Below, piece by piece: positions 38,215 through 46,277 of a stretch of DNA of 64,000 bases. Position 1 is the stretch's first letter. Every line of letters starts with the position of its first letter. The notes beneath the pieces are model-generated. The model was not told the origin of the DNA. It did not search any database and saw only the letters and a list, made by a program, of their open reading frames with translations. The DNA comes from an uncultured Rhodospirillaceae bacterium (GTDB lineage: Bacteria; Pseudomonadota; Alphaproteobacteria; Rhodospirillales; Magnetospirillaceae), in assembly GCA_903901915.1 (NCBI GenBank), contig CAIUSV010000040.1, forward strand, positions 62,001 to 126,000, given 5' to 3'. Position numbers and translations under genes: made by a program.

Positions 38215-38301
38215 ATGGCGGATTTTCGTCACTACGGCCTCGCCCCATGTAGGCAGCCGTGCCAACGCCACACCGGACTCGAAGCGGCCGAGACCCGATG
38301 A
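38215..38301 (+). CDS. 28-codon ORF coupled to the following gene (possible small protein or leader)
   Basis: A short frame of 28 codons, MADFRHYGLAPCRQPCQRHT then GLEAAETR. It has a near-perfect ribosome site AAAGGAGG eight bases before the ATG, better than most genes here, and its stop overlaps the next ATG (ATGA). It contains two Cys and is rich in Arg. Nothing in it is recognisable. It may be a small protein or a coupling leader that loads ribosomes for the 104-residue gene. The gap 37936-38214 shows no other gene; it holds a GC-rich fold near 38171-38194. Confidence 0.5.
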   Translation: MADFRHYGLAPCRQPCQRHTGLEAAETR

Positions 38302-38612
38302 GCCGCAAAGACACCGAGGAAAGGGTCCGTCTGCTCCGTTCGTTGGCTTTCCACATCCACAGGAAGGAGCCCGCCGCCGAAGCGCTATCGTCGTGTTTTG
38401 AAGCCGAGGGTCGAGGTGGGCGCCATCGTCAATGGCGCCAGGCCTCGGCGGTACTGGATGCCGAGGGTTTCGTGCCGGCGATGATCGCAGCCGGATTGGT
38501 GGGAGAAGAGGCCGCGATCATCCTGGAAGTTGTCCAAACCGCAGGGGATCACCGCTTGCTGTCCCGGGCGATCGAAGATCTCGCCAACTATTTTGATCGG
38601 GAGGACGATTAG
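38298..38612 (+). CDS. Small protein resembling half of a type II secretion F (T2SF) domain
   Basis: A 104-residue helical, soluble protein: EERVRLLRSLAFHIHRKEPA, an ALSSCFEAEGRGGRHRQW stretch, then MIAAGLVGEEAAIILEVVQT and AIEDLANYFDRED. The pattern of an LR-LA start, a mid AAG..GEE segment and an ending L..LA.YF is like one cytoplasmic repeat of GspF/PilC, but there is no membrane helix and no secretion genes nearby. ATG 38298 is coupled to the 28-codon ORF. The family resemblance is by eye and weak; the existence of the gene is more secure than its identity. Confidence 0.6.
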   Translation: MSRKDTEERVRLLRSLAFHIHRKEPAAEALSSCFEAEGRGGRHRQWRQASAVLDAEGFVPAMIAAGLVGEEAAIILEVVQTAGDHRLLSRAIEDLANYFDREDD

Positions 38613-38714
38613 GCGAGCGGACGCGGGATGATGGATGAACCGACTGAAAAGCCGTGTGAATGAAAGCCTCTCATTGATCGGCCTAGACGTTTGATTTTAT
38701 TGTATTTCCAGATT

Positions 38715-38802
38715 TGGCGGAAGGGGAGGGATTCGAACCCCCGGACCGTTGCCGGCCTGCGGTTTTCAAGACCGCCGCATTAGACCGCTCTGCCACCCTT
38801 CC
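38715..38802 (-). tRNA. tRNA-Ser (anticodon TGA)
   Basis: An 88-base class II tRNA on the minus strand. The acceptor GGAAGGG pairs with CCCTTCC, an encoded CCA lies at 38715-38717, the anticodon stem GCGGT/ACCGC closes the loop CTTGAAA (anticodon TGA), and a long variable arm (about GCAGGCCGGCAACGGTC) precedes GGTTCGAATCC. The long variable arm is the hallmark of serine tRNAs. Confidence 0.97.
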
Positions 38803-38838
38803 ATGCCCTTCGGCGCGGCTGATATCCGCTTGTTTATC

Positions 38839-40323
38839 CTACGAAGAACCGGGCCGCAATGGCGCAAAGGCTTGTCCCTCGGTATCGAACAGCCGACGCA
38901 GTTCCTGACTGACCCGATCAAGTACCGGCCGCCACTGTCGAGGCTGCCGCTGTCGGAACAGCCGCAGCGAGGGATACCAGGGGCAATCGTCGCGACCGTC
39001 CAACCAGCGCCAGTCCGGAGCAAAGGGCAGCAGAGCCCATACCGGCATGCCCATGGCGCCTCCGAGATGAAGGGCAGAAGTATCGGCCGAAATCAGAAGA
39101 TCCATCTGGGTAAGTGCCCCGGCGGTGGACTCGAAGTCGCCTAATTCGTCGGCGAGATCGATCATGCCGTCCGGCCCCGTCGCGGCCGATTTCAAAGCGG
39201 CGGGACCGAACTGAAAAGAATAGAAGTCGATTGCCGAATGCGTCGCCGTCATCCCGGCTATCAGTTCCACCGGCAGCGAACGGTTGCCGTCATCGGCATA
39301 GCCGGGGCTGCCGGCCCACACCAATGCCACGCGCGGCCGAAGGCGCGGCCCCAGCCGATCCCGCCACCGGGCCACGGACCCCTCGGTCGGCAGCAAATAG
39401 GGGACATCTCCCGGTATCGTCTGAACCGTGGTTCCCATCAGGTAAGGCAGGCTCATCAGCGGCACTTGAAGATCGCAGACGGGCAGGGGGCGATCACGTA
39501 CCACCACGGTAATACCCTCGATGTTACCGCACAGTCGCCCCAAGGCGGCTTGGACCTCGAACACCACCCGGGCGCCCAAACGGCCGAGCAATGGCAGATA
39601 GCGCCCGAACTGGATCGAGTCCCCCAACCCCTGTTCCGCCCACACCAGGATGGTTCTGCCGGCGGGACGGTCTCCGCACCAGCGGGGCAGGTCGCCGTGA
39701 CGCTCATGGGCGATGCCGGCGGCAAACCGAAATTCATGCTCGCTCCAGCCCACGGCGAAGTCGCCACGCATCAGCGCCACCTGAGCGTGGTTATAGCGAA
39801 AATAGGGCGAGGAAGGATCATGGGCGATTGCGGTTCGATAGGCGGCGATTGCCTGGTCCAGACGTCCCTGCATGCGCAGGACGGTGCCGAGGTTGTTATG
39901 GGCGCCGGCATGGCCGGGACGGAGGGCGATCGCCGCCCGGTATTGGGCGGCGGCGGCGTCAAGATCACCCCCCCCCTGGCGGACCAGGGCCAAGTTGTAG
40001 TGGTAATCGGGATTGGTGGGATCAAGGGCGATGGCGGCGCCATGGGCGGCGGCGGCTTCGTCGATCCGCCCCAATCGTTGCAGCGCCGCGCCCAGATTGG
40101 CCTGAGCGGCGGCATAGTCCGGTTTCAGGGTTGCCGCCCGGCGGAAGGCAGTGACGGCACCCTCGGCGTTTCCCTGCTGCTGCAAGGCGATACCGAGCGC
40201 GTTGTGCGCCTCGGCATAGTCGGGGGCAACTGCCAAAATGCGGCGGTATGCCGCCTCGGCCTCGCGGAGCGATCCACGGCGATGCAGGGCGATGGCGCTG
40301 GCGAGGCTCTGTTCGTTGGACAT
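38839..40323 (-). CDS. Tetratricopeptide repeat protein with glycosyltransferase-like C-terminus
   Basis: A 494-residue protein. About five or six TPR units span residues 1-210 (recurring A-x-x-x-L-G patterns such as AEAHNALGIALQQQGNAEGA and AGAHNNLGTVLRMQGRLDQA). The C-terminal half resembles GT-B glycosyltransferases of the GT9/GT41 type: VALVWAGSPGYADDGNRSLP and LISADTSALHLGGAMGMPVW. Such proteins are common in Magnetospirillum and relatives and may glycosylate proteins or lipids, but activity is inferred. It follows tRNA-Ser on the same strand and is divergent from the YdcF gene. Confidence 0.8.
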   Translation of the reverse strand: MSNEQSLASAIALHRRGSLREAEAAYRRILAVAPDYAEAHNALGIALQQQGNAEGAVTAFRRAATLKPDYAAAQANLGAALQRLGRIDEAAAAHGAAIALDPTNPDYHYNLALVRQGGGDLDAAAAQYRAAIALRPGHAGAHNNLGTVLRMQGRLDQAIAAYRTAIAHDPSSPYFRYNHAQVALMRGDFAVGWSEHEFRFAAGIAHERHGDLPRWCGDRPAGRTILVWAEQGLGDSIQFGRYLPLLGRLGARVVFEVQAALGRLCGNIEGITVVVRDRPLPVCDLQVPLMSLPYLMGTTVQTIPGDVPYLLPTEGSVARWRDRLGPRLRPRVALVWAGSPGYADDGNRSLPVELIAGMTATHSAIDFYSFQFGPAALKSAATGPDGMIDLADELGDFESTAGALTQMDLLISADTSALHLGGAMGMPVWALLPFAPDWRWLDGRDDCPWYPSLRLFRQRQPRQWRPVLDRVSQELRRLFDTEGQAFAPLRPGSS

Positions 40324-40403
40324 GATGGGGGCAGAGCTACCATATCCGTCCGACCGCGAACATCCCCGGTGACAGGGCGGCGGCTTGCTGGCATGTATCG
40401 GCC

Positions 40404-41207
40404 ATGATGTTCATTCTGTCCAAGCTAGCGGGGATGCTGACCGAGCCGGTGACCCTGTTCTTCCTGGCGGTTTCGGTCGGCTGCGCCCTCGGATATTCCC
40501 GCCGCCACGCCGCGTTGGGACGGCGGATCGTGGCCTTGACCTTGACGGCGGCGCTTGTTCCGGCGGTGGTGCCGATCGACCGTTGGACTGCGGTCGCCCT
40601 GGAAAACCGTTTCCCGATCCCGCCCTCGCTGCCGGATCACATCGACGGTATCATCGTCCTGGGTGGCGCCGTCGATCCGGTCCTCAGCGCCGCCCGTGGC
40701 CAGGTTCAGTTGAACAATGCCGCCACCCGCTTGACGGCCATGATTCCGCTGGCGCGCAGCCACCCCGAGGCCCGGCTGATCTTTACCGGCGGTTCCGGCG
40801 CCATGCTGGCGCAGGAGTTTAAGGAGGCCACATACGCCAAGGAATTCTATAAGGAAATCGGCTTTGATCCCGATCGGATCGTCTTCGAGCAGAACTCGCG
40901 CAATACCCGCGAGAATGCCACCTTCTCCCGAGACCTCGCCATTCCCCGGCCCGGCGAAACCTGGGTGCTGATCACCTCGGCGTTCCACATGGCCCGCGCG
41001 GTAGGATGCTTCCGCGCCATCGGCTGGCCCGTGATCGCCTATCCGGTGGACTTTCATACCACGGGACGCGAGGCGCCGGGCTGGTCCGATCTGCGTTTCA
41101 GCCCGGCGACCGGACTAGGCGGCCTCGCAGTGACAATCCACGAGGGGCTGGGGCTGCTCTACTATCGATTGCGGGGCTGGACGGACACCCTGGTGCCGTC
41201 GCCGTAA
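40404..41207 (+). CDS. YdcF/ElyC family (DUF218) membrane protein
   Basis: A 267-residue protein with two N-terminal helices (about 5-25 and 36-60). A DUF218 domain follows: DGIIVLGGAVDPVLSAARGQ (about 86-105), RLIFTGGSG, ENATFSRDLA and VLITSAFHMARAVGCFRAIGW. ElyC in E. coli acts in cell-envelope integrity and peptidoglycan/undecaprenyl metabolism. The adjacent lytic transglycosylase, RlpA and DacA genes on the same strand fit a cell-wall role. It is separated from the TPR gene by 80 bases, divergently. Confidence 0.85.
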   Translation: MMFILSKLAGMLTEPVTLFFLAVSVGCALGYSRRHAALGRRIVALTLTAALVPAVVPIDRWTAVALENRFPIPPSLPDHIDGIIVLGGAVDPVLSAARGQVQLNNAATRLTAMIPLARSHPEARLIFTGGSGAMLAQEFKEATYAKEFYKEIGFDPDRIVFEQNSRNTRENATFSRDLAIPRPGETWVLITSAFHMARAVGCFRAIGWPVIAYPVDFHTTGREAPGWSDLRFSPATGLGGLAVTIHEGLGLLYYRLRGWTDTLVPSP

Positions 41208-41274
41208 TCCATTGCGGCTTGCGCGGAAATTGTGGCACAACAGCACCCTGACCACCATATCTGGGGTAGGGCGC

Positions 41275-42309
41275 ATGGGCTGGACGAGCAGATGTTTGCT
41301 GATGGCGGGACTGGCGGCGACGACGCTGATGTTGCCGGGATGCGCCGCCTCCGCCGAGGAACCCCCGGCCGCGACCTCCACCACCGCCGTCTCGTCGCCA
41401 CCGGTGGTCGACGGCTTTCAGGCTTTTCTCGCCCAGGTCCGAGCGGAGGCGCTGGACAAGGGCATCCGCCCGGGCACCCTGGATGCCGCCCTGGCCAATG
41501 TCGGGCATGTCGACCGGGTAATCGAGCTTGACCGCAAGCAGCCGGAATTCACCCTCGGCTTCGCCGATTATCTCGAGCGCATCGTCAGCCCCACCCGGGT
41601 CGCCGACGGCCGCAAGAAACTGGCCGAAAACCGCAAGCTGTTGGCCGAAATCGAGACGCGCTACGGCGTCCAGCCCCGTTTCGTCGTGGCTTTGTGGGGA
41701 ATCGAGACCGGTTTCGGCCGCAACACCGGCGGCATGCCGGTGGTGGCCTCCCTGGCGACCCTGGCCTATGATGGTCGCCGCTCCAAGTATTTTCGCACCG
41801 AACTGATGAACGCCCTGACCATCCTCGATCAAGGCCATATCACACCTGCGGCGATGATCGGGTCGTGGGCCGGCGCCATGGGGCAATGCCAGTTCATGCC
41901 GTCCACCTTCCTCAAGTTCGCGGTCGATTGGGATGGCGACGGTCGGCGCGACATTTGGACCAACCGGGGCGATGCCCTGGCCTCGGCCGCCAACTATCTC
42001 GCCGGTGAGGGCTGGAAAGGCGACCAGACCTGGGGGCGGGCGGTACGGTTGCCCAAGGGATTCGACGCCAAACTGATCGGCCTGGATACCAGGAAGAGCG
42101 TCGCCGAATGGAGCCGCCTCGGGGTCAAGGGCGGCGATGGCAAGCCGTTGCCCAAGCGCGACCTCCAGGCGTCGGTGATCCAGGCCGAGGCGGGCAAGGG
42201 GCCGACGTTCCTCGTCTACGATAATTTCCGCACCATCATGAAGTGGAACCGATCCACCTTTTTCGCCCTGGCCGCAGGTCATCTTGCGGACCGCATCGGG
42301 GGCAAGTAG
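41275..42309 (+). CDS. Lytic murein transglycosylase (MltB-like)
   Basis: A 344-residue lipoprotein: the signal ends in a lipobox, LMLPGC, near residue 23, so it is anchored in the outer membrane or exported. The SLT_2 catalytic region shows ALWGIETGFGRNTGGMPVVA with the catalytic Glu, GAMGQCQFMPSTFLKFAVD and DGRRDIWTNRGDALASAANY, characteristic of MltB. It cleaves glycan strands to 1,6-anhydro products. ATG 41275 is preceded by GGGGTAGGG and starts directly before the signal; the longer in-frame reading does not. It lies in the wall-enzyme run with rlpA and dacA. Confidence 0.92.
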   Translation: MGWTSRCLLMAGLAATTLMLPGCAASAEEPPAATSTTAVSSPPVVDGFQAFLAQVRAEALDKGIRPGTLDAALANVGHVDRVIELDRKQPEFTLGFADYLERIVSPTRVADGRKKLAENRKLLAEIETRYGVQPRFVVALWGIETGFGRNTGGMPVVASLATLAYDGRRSKYFRTELMNALTILDQGHITPAAMIGSWAGAMGQCQFMPSTFLKFAVDWDGDGRRDIWTNRGDALASAANYLAGEGWKGDQTWGRAVRLPKGFDAKLIGLDTRKSVAEWSRLGVKGGDGKPLPKRDLQASVIQAEAGKGPTFLVYDNFRTIMKWNRSTFFALAAGHLADRIGGK

Positions 42310-42348
42310 ACTACAACACTTTGGTGATAAGCGCCCGGAGGCGACTAG

Positions 42349-43335
42349 ATGGTGGGGAAGGCTTGGCGAGGCTCGGGGGTGGCCGTGCTGTTGTTGTCCA
42401 GCACGGTGCTGGGCGGCTGCGCCGAACTCAACCTGTTCGGGCATGTGACCAAATCGGCCATATCGGGTGACCAGCCGCCGCCGCCGTCATCGTCGGCGTC
42501 ATCCAATTACAAGGTTGGGAAGGCCTATCAGGTGGCGGGGGTCTGGTACTATCCCCAAGAGGACTTCAATTACGACGAAACCGGTATCGCGTCGTGGTAC
42601 GGCCCCGATTTTCACGCCAAGCTGACTGCCAACGGCGAGGTGTTCGACCAGAACGCCGTGACCGCCGCCCACAAGACGCTTCAGATGCCGAGCGTCGCCC
42701 GGGTGACCAACCTGGAGAACGGCCGCTCGATCATCGTGCGCATCAATGATCGCGGTCCGTTCGTCAACGGCCGCATCCTTGATCTGTCGCGTCGCTCGGC
42801 CCAGTTGCTGGGGATGGAAGGCAAGGGAACCGCCAAGGTGCGGGTACAGGTGCTGAACGAAGAGAGCCGGGTTCTGGCTGGTAAACTCAAGCCCGACGTT
42901 GCCGGCAACGAGCCCAAGGTGGCCTCGGCTGCGCCGCGTGGCGCGGTCACGGCGGAAAGCCTGCCGCCACCGCCCGGTGCCAAGAGCAAGGGCGCCGACA
43001 CGGTTGTGGTGGCGTCGTCGGCGGCGCCAACCCAGCGAGGCTTGAGCGTCGATGCGGTCGATCGCGAATTGGCGGCGCAGGAGGTGAGGACCGTTCCGGT
43101 TCATGCCACCAATATTTACGTTCAGGCTGGCTCGTTCAGCCGCCACGACAACGCCCTGCGCCTTTCGGCGCGGTTGTCGCCGGTGGGCAAGACCCAGATC
43201 CAACAGGTTACGGTGCAGGGCAAGACGGTTTTCCGCGTCCGCCTGGGGCCGCTGGGCAGCGTCGAGGATGCCGATCGTATGCTTGACGCCGTCGTCGCCA
43301 CCGGGCAGCAGGACGCCCGGGTGGTGGTGGACTGA
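42349..43335 (+). CDS. rlpA: Septal ring lytic transglycosylase RlpA family lipoprotein
   Basis: A 328-residue lipoprotein: lipobox TVLGGC at about residue 24, a short linker, then a double-psi beta-barrel domain (ASWYGPDFHAKLTANGEVFD, about 77-96) with INDRGPFVNGRILDLSRRSA. A C-terminal SPOR domain follows (NIYVQAGSFSRHDNALRLSA, then FRVRLGPLGSVEDADRML). RlpA cleaves glycan strands lacking stem peptides, and SPOR targets it to the septum. It is followed 28 bases later by dacA, a common alphaproteobacterial pair. Confidence 0.94.
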   Translation: MVGKAWRGSGVAVLLLSSTVLGGCAELNLFGHVTKSAISGDQPPPPSSSASSNYKVGKAYQVAGVWYYPQEDFNYDETGIASWYGPDFHAKLTANGEVFDQNAVTAAHKTLQMPSVARVTNLENGRSIIVRINDRGPFVNGRILDLSRRSAQLLGMEGKGTAKVRVQVLNEESRVLAGKLKPDVAGNEPKVASAAPRGAVTAESLPPPPGAKSKGADTVVVASSAAPTQRGLSVDAVDRELAAQEVRTVPVHATNIYVQAGSFSRHDNALRLSARLSPVGKTQIQQVTVQGKTVFRVRLGPLGSVEDADRMLDAVVATGQQDARVVVD

Positions 43336-43363
43336 AATCCGATTTTCAACAGGTAGGTCGAAG

Positions 43364-44521
43364 ATGCTCCAAACTTCCCGTCGGTCGCTGGTCGCGGTCG
43401 TGATCGCCATCGGCCTGTGCCACCCCGCCGCGGCACAGTCGATCGAGACCGCCGCCAAGCAAGCCATCATCACCGATTTCGCCAGCGGCGCCGTGCTGAT
43501 GGAGAAGAACGCCGACGAGTTGATGGTGCCGTCATCCATGAGCAAGCTGATGACCGTTTACATGGTCTTCGACAAGCTCAAGACCGGTGCCTGGAAGCCC
43601 TCCGATCGCCTGCCGGTAAGCGAAACCGCCTGGAAGAAGCACTACAAGTCGGAAGGCTCGTTGATGTTTCTGCCGGTGAATTCCACCGCTACCGTCGATG
43701 AATTGCTGAAAGGCGTGGTGATCCAGTCGGGCAACGACGCCTGTTCGGTGCTGGCCGAAGCCTATTCCGGCAGTGAGGAGGCCTTTGCCGAGGAGGAAAC
43801 CCGCCGCGCCCGCCAGATCGGCCTGACCCGCAGCACCTTCAAGAATGCCAGCGGCTGGCCCGAGCCCGGCCACATGATGACCGCACGCGATCTGTCGGTG
43901 CTGGCGCGCCATCTGATCGCCGACTTTCCCGACTACTATCCGCTGTTCAGCCAGATGGAATTCGTCTTCAACGGAATCAAGCAGGGCAACCGCAACCCGC
44001 TGCTCTACGGCACTCCCGGTTCCGATGGCCTCAAGACCGGTCATACCGAGGCCGCCGGCTATGGCCTGACCGCCTCGGTCAAGCGCGGCGACCGTCGCAT
44101 CATCATGGTGCTGAATGGCATGAGCAGCATGCGCGAAAGGGCGGAAGAGTCGCAACGTCTGACCGAATGGGCGTTCCGCGAGTGGGAAACCTATCCGCTG
44201 TTCAAGGCCGGCGACGTCGTCGTGCCCGACGCCGAGGTCTGGCTGGGGGTCGAGCAGACGGTGCCGCTGGCGGCCTCGGGCAAGCTGGAGGTGACGTTGC
44301 CCCGCCGCCTGCGCTCGGAAATGAAGGTCTCCACCGTCTATACTGGGCCGGTGCCGGCGCCGATCAAGGCGGGGATGGAGGTCGGCAAGATCGTCGTCAC
44401 CGCGCCGGGCATGGCCCCGGTGGAAATGCCGCTGGTCGCCACCGCCGACGTCGAGAAGCTGGGGTTCATCGGGCGCATGGCGGCGGCGTTCCAGCGTATC
44501 GTCTGGGGTCAGAAGAAGTAG
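43364..44521 (+). CDS. dacA: D-alanyl-D-alanine carboxypeptidase (PBP5/6-type)
   Basis: A 385-residue penicillin-binding protein. The signal peptide ends at AAAQ (about residue 25). Catalytic motifs: S58MSK61 in PSSMSKLM, SGN in QSGNDACSV, and KTG in DGLKTGHTEAAGYGL. The C-terminal PBP5_C domain is present and probably carries an amphipathic anchor. It trims the terminal D-Ala from peptidoglycan stems. ATG 43364 puts the signal at the N-terminus. It is followed within five bases by tmk, forming one transcript with wall and replication genes. Confidence 0.95.
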   Translation: MLQTSRRSLVAVVIAIGLCHPAAAQSIETAAKQAIITDFASGAVLMEKNADELMVPSSMSKLMTVYMVFDKLKTGAWKPSDRLPVSETAWKKHYKSEGSLMFLPVNSTATVDELLKGVVIQSGNDACSVLAEAYSGSEEAFAEEETRRARQIGLTRSTFKNASGWPEPGHMMTARDLSVLARHLIADFPDYYPLFSQMEFVFNGIKQGNRNPLLYGTPGSDGLKTGHTEAAGYGLTASVKRGDRRIIMVLNGMSSMRERAEESQRLTEWAFREWETYPLFKAGDVVVPDAEVWLGVEQTVPLAASGKLEVTLPRRLRSEMKVSTVYTGPVPAPIKAGMEVGKIVVTAPGMAPVEMPLVATADVEKLGFIGRMAAAFQRIVWGQKK

Positions 44522-44526
44522 GGAGC

Positions 44527-45174
44527 ATGGTCACGGCACCGGCACGGGGACGGTTCATCACCTTCGAGGGCGGCGAGGGCGTAGGGAAATCGACCCAGCT
44601 TGGCCTGCTGGCCGATGCCTTGCGCACCGAGGGCCTGACGGTGGTGACCACCCGCGAGCCGGGCGGCTCGCCCGGCGCCGAGGCCATTCGCGCCTTGCTG
44701 GTGTCCGGCGATGTCGATCGCTGGGACGGCATCACCGAGGCATTGCTTCACTTTGCCGCCCGACGCGACCATCTGGTCAAGACCGTGTGGCCGGCACTGG
44801 AAAGAGGTGCCTGGGTGATCTGCGACCGCTTCGCCGACTCCACCCTGGCCTATCAGGGCTTCGGCCACGGCCTCGACCCCGACGTCATCGCCAGTCTTTA
44901 TCGCGTTGCCGTAGGTCGTTTCGCCCCCGATCTGACCCTGGTGCTTGACCTGCCGGTGGAAAAGGGGCTGGAGCGGGCAGGGGGAAGGGGCGGAGTCGAG
45001 GATCGTTACGAGCGTATGGGGCTAGGTTTCCACCAGCGCCTGCGTCAGGGATTCCTGGGCATCGCCGCCAGTAACCCCATGCGTTGCGCGGTTATCGACG
45101 CCACCCGCGCGCCGGCCGAGGTCCATGGCGATGTGCTGGCGACGGTAAAGGCGCGGTTGCCGTTGCCGTCATGA
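44527..45174 (+). CDS. tmk: Thymidylate kinase
   Basis: A 215-residue dTMP kinase. The P-loop is FEGGEGVGKSTQ (about 12-23). It has TREPGGSPGAEAIRALL, the LID/base region VICDRFADSTLAYQGFG, and DLTLVLDLPVEKGLERA. It makes dTDP for DNA synthesis. ATG 44527 is preceded by GGGAG. The stop overlaps the holB ATG, so dTDP supply and the polymerase clamp-loader gene are coupled, as is usual in alphaproteobacteria. Confidence 0.96.
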   Translation: MVTAPARGRFITFEGGEGVGKSTQLGLLADALRTEGLTVVTTREPGGSPGAEAIRALLVSGDVDRWDGITEALLHFAARRDHLVKTVWPALERGAWVICDRFADSTLAYQGFGHGLDPDVIASLYRVAVGRFAPDLTLVLDLPVEKGLERAGGRGGVEDRYERMGLGFHQRLRQGFLGIAASNPMRCAVIDATRAPAEVHGDVLATVKARLPLPS

Positions 45175-46253
45175 GCGAGGATATACACCCCAGGAACAAT
45201 CCCGACCTGTTCGGCCATGGCGCGGCGGAGAGGTCGTTGTTGGACGCCTGGAATTCCGGACGGCTGGCCCATGCCTGGCTGATCTGCGGCCCCAAGGGCA
45301 TCGGCAAGGCGACACTGGCCTATCGCTTTGCCCGCTTTGTCCTGGCCGGGGGCGGTGAAGGCGGCGGCTTGTTCGGCGGTCAGCCCGACAGCCTGGAGAT
45401 CCGTCCCGACCATCCGGTGTTCCGGCGCATTGGCGCCCAGGGCCATGCCGACCTCGAAGCGGTCGAACGTCGATGGGCCGACGACAAGAAGGCCAAGCTG
45501 AAAACCGAAATCGTGGTCGATGACGTGCGTGGCGTCGGCGGCTTTCTGTCCTTGACCCCGGCCGAGGGTGGCTGGCGGGTGGTCATCATCGATTCCGCCG
45601 ACGAAATGAACCGCAATGCCGCCAACGCCGTACTCAAGGTCCTGGAAGAACCGCCGCGCAAGGCACTGCTGTTGCTGGTGTCGCATTCGCCCGGCCGTCT
45701 GCTGCCCACCATCCGCTCGCGCTGCCGCCGGCTGGTCCTGCAACCGCTGGCCGAGGCTACCGTGGCTGATCTGCTGACCCGCCATCGTCCCGGTCTTGCC
45801 GCCGCCGACCTTGCCGCCCTGGCACGGCTGGCCGAAGGCAGCATCGGTAAGGCCTTGGCCCTGGCGGACGAGGGCGGGCTTGACCTTTACCGCGATCTGG
45901 TCGGGTTGTTGCAGGGGCTGCCCCGTCTCGACGTGCCCGCCCTGCATGCCTTTGGCGACCGTGTGGCGCGGCCGGAGAACGAAGCTGCGTTCCGCACTGT
46001 CGCCGAATTGATGGCATGGTGGCTGGCCCGGCTGGTGCGGGCAGGAGGGACCGGGGGCGGGGCTATAGCCGAGGTGGTGGCGGGCGAGGGCGCCCTGATG
46101 GCGCAGCTGCTGACGGCGGCCAGTCTTGAACATTGGTTGGAGGTGTGGGAAAAGATCACCACCTTGTTCGCCCGCACAGAAGCGGTTCACCTTGATCGCA
46201 AACAGGCGGTGCTGAGCGCGTTCCTCTCGGTCGAGCGGCTGGTCCGACCTTAA
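45171..46253 (+). CDS. holB: DNA polymerase III subunit delta prime
   Basis: A 360-residue clamp-loader subunit. It has a P-loop-like GPKGIGKATLAYRFARF (about 43-59), IDSADEMNRNAANAVLKVLEEPP (about 139-161) and SPGRLLPTIRSRCRRL, the sensor 1/SRC motif that supplies the arginine finger. The P-loop reads GKAT in place of GKST/GKTT, fitting that delta prime does not hydrolyse ATP. The N-terminus has a usual HolB pattern of replacing target cofactors by proximity. It overlaps tmk (ATGA). Confidence 0.95.
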   Translation: MSEDIHPRNNPDLFGHGAAERSLLDAWNSGRLAHAWLICGPKGIGKATLAYRFARFVLAGGGEGGGLFGGQPDSLEIRPDHPVFRRIGAQGHADLEAVERRWADDKKAKLKTEIVVDDVRGVGGFLSLTPAEGGWRVVIIDSADEMNRNAANAVLKVLEEPPRKALLLLVSHSPGRLLPTIRSRCRRLVLQPLAEATVADLLTRHRPGLAAADLAALARLAEGSIGKALALADEGGLDLYRDLVGLLQGLPRLDVPALHAFGDRVARPENEAAFRTVAELMAWWLARLVRAGGTGGGAIAEVVAGEGALMAQLLTAASLEHWLEVWEKITTLFARTEAVHLDRKQAVLSAFLSVERLVRP

Positions 46254-46277
46254 AGCAAGCCATACGGGAGAGCACCG

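Noticed and set aside
38600-38802. AT-richer flank of tRNA-Ser as a possible integration site
   Set aside because: No integrase, no direct repeat of the tRNA 3' end and no island with foreign composition follow; only the ordinary TPR gene is next.
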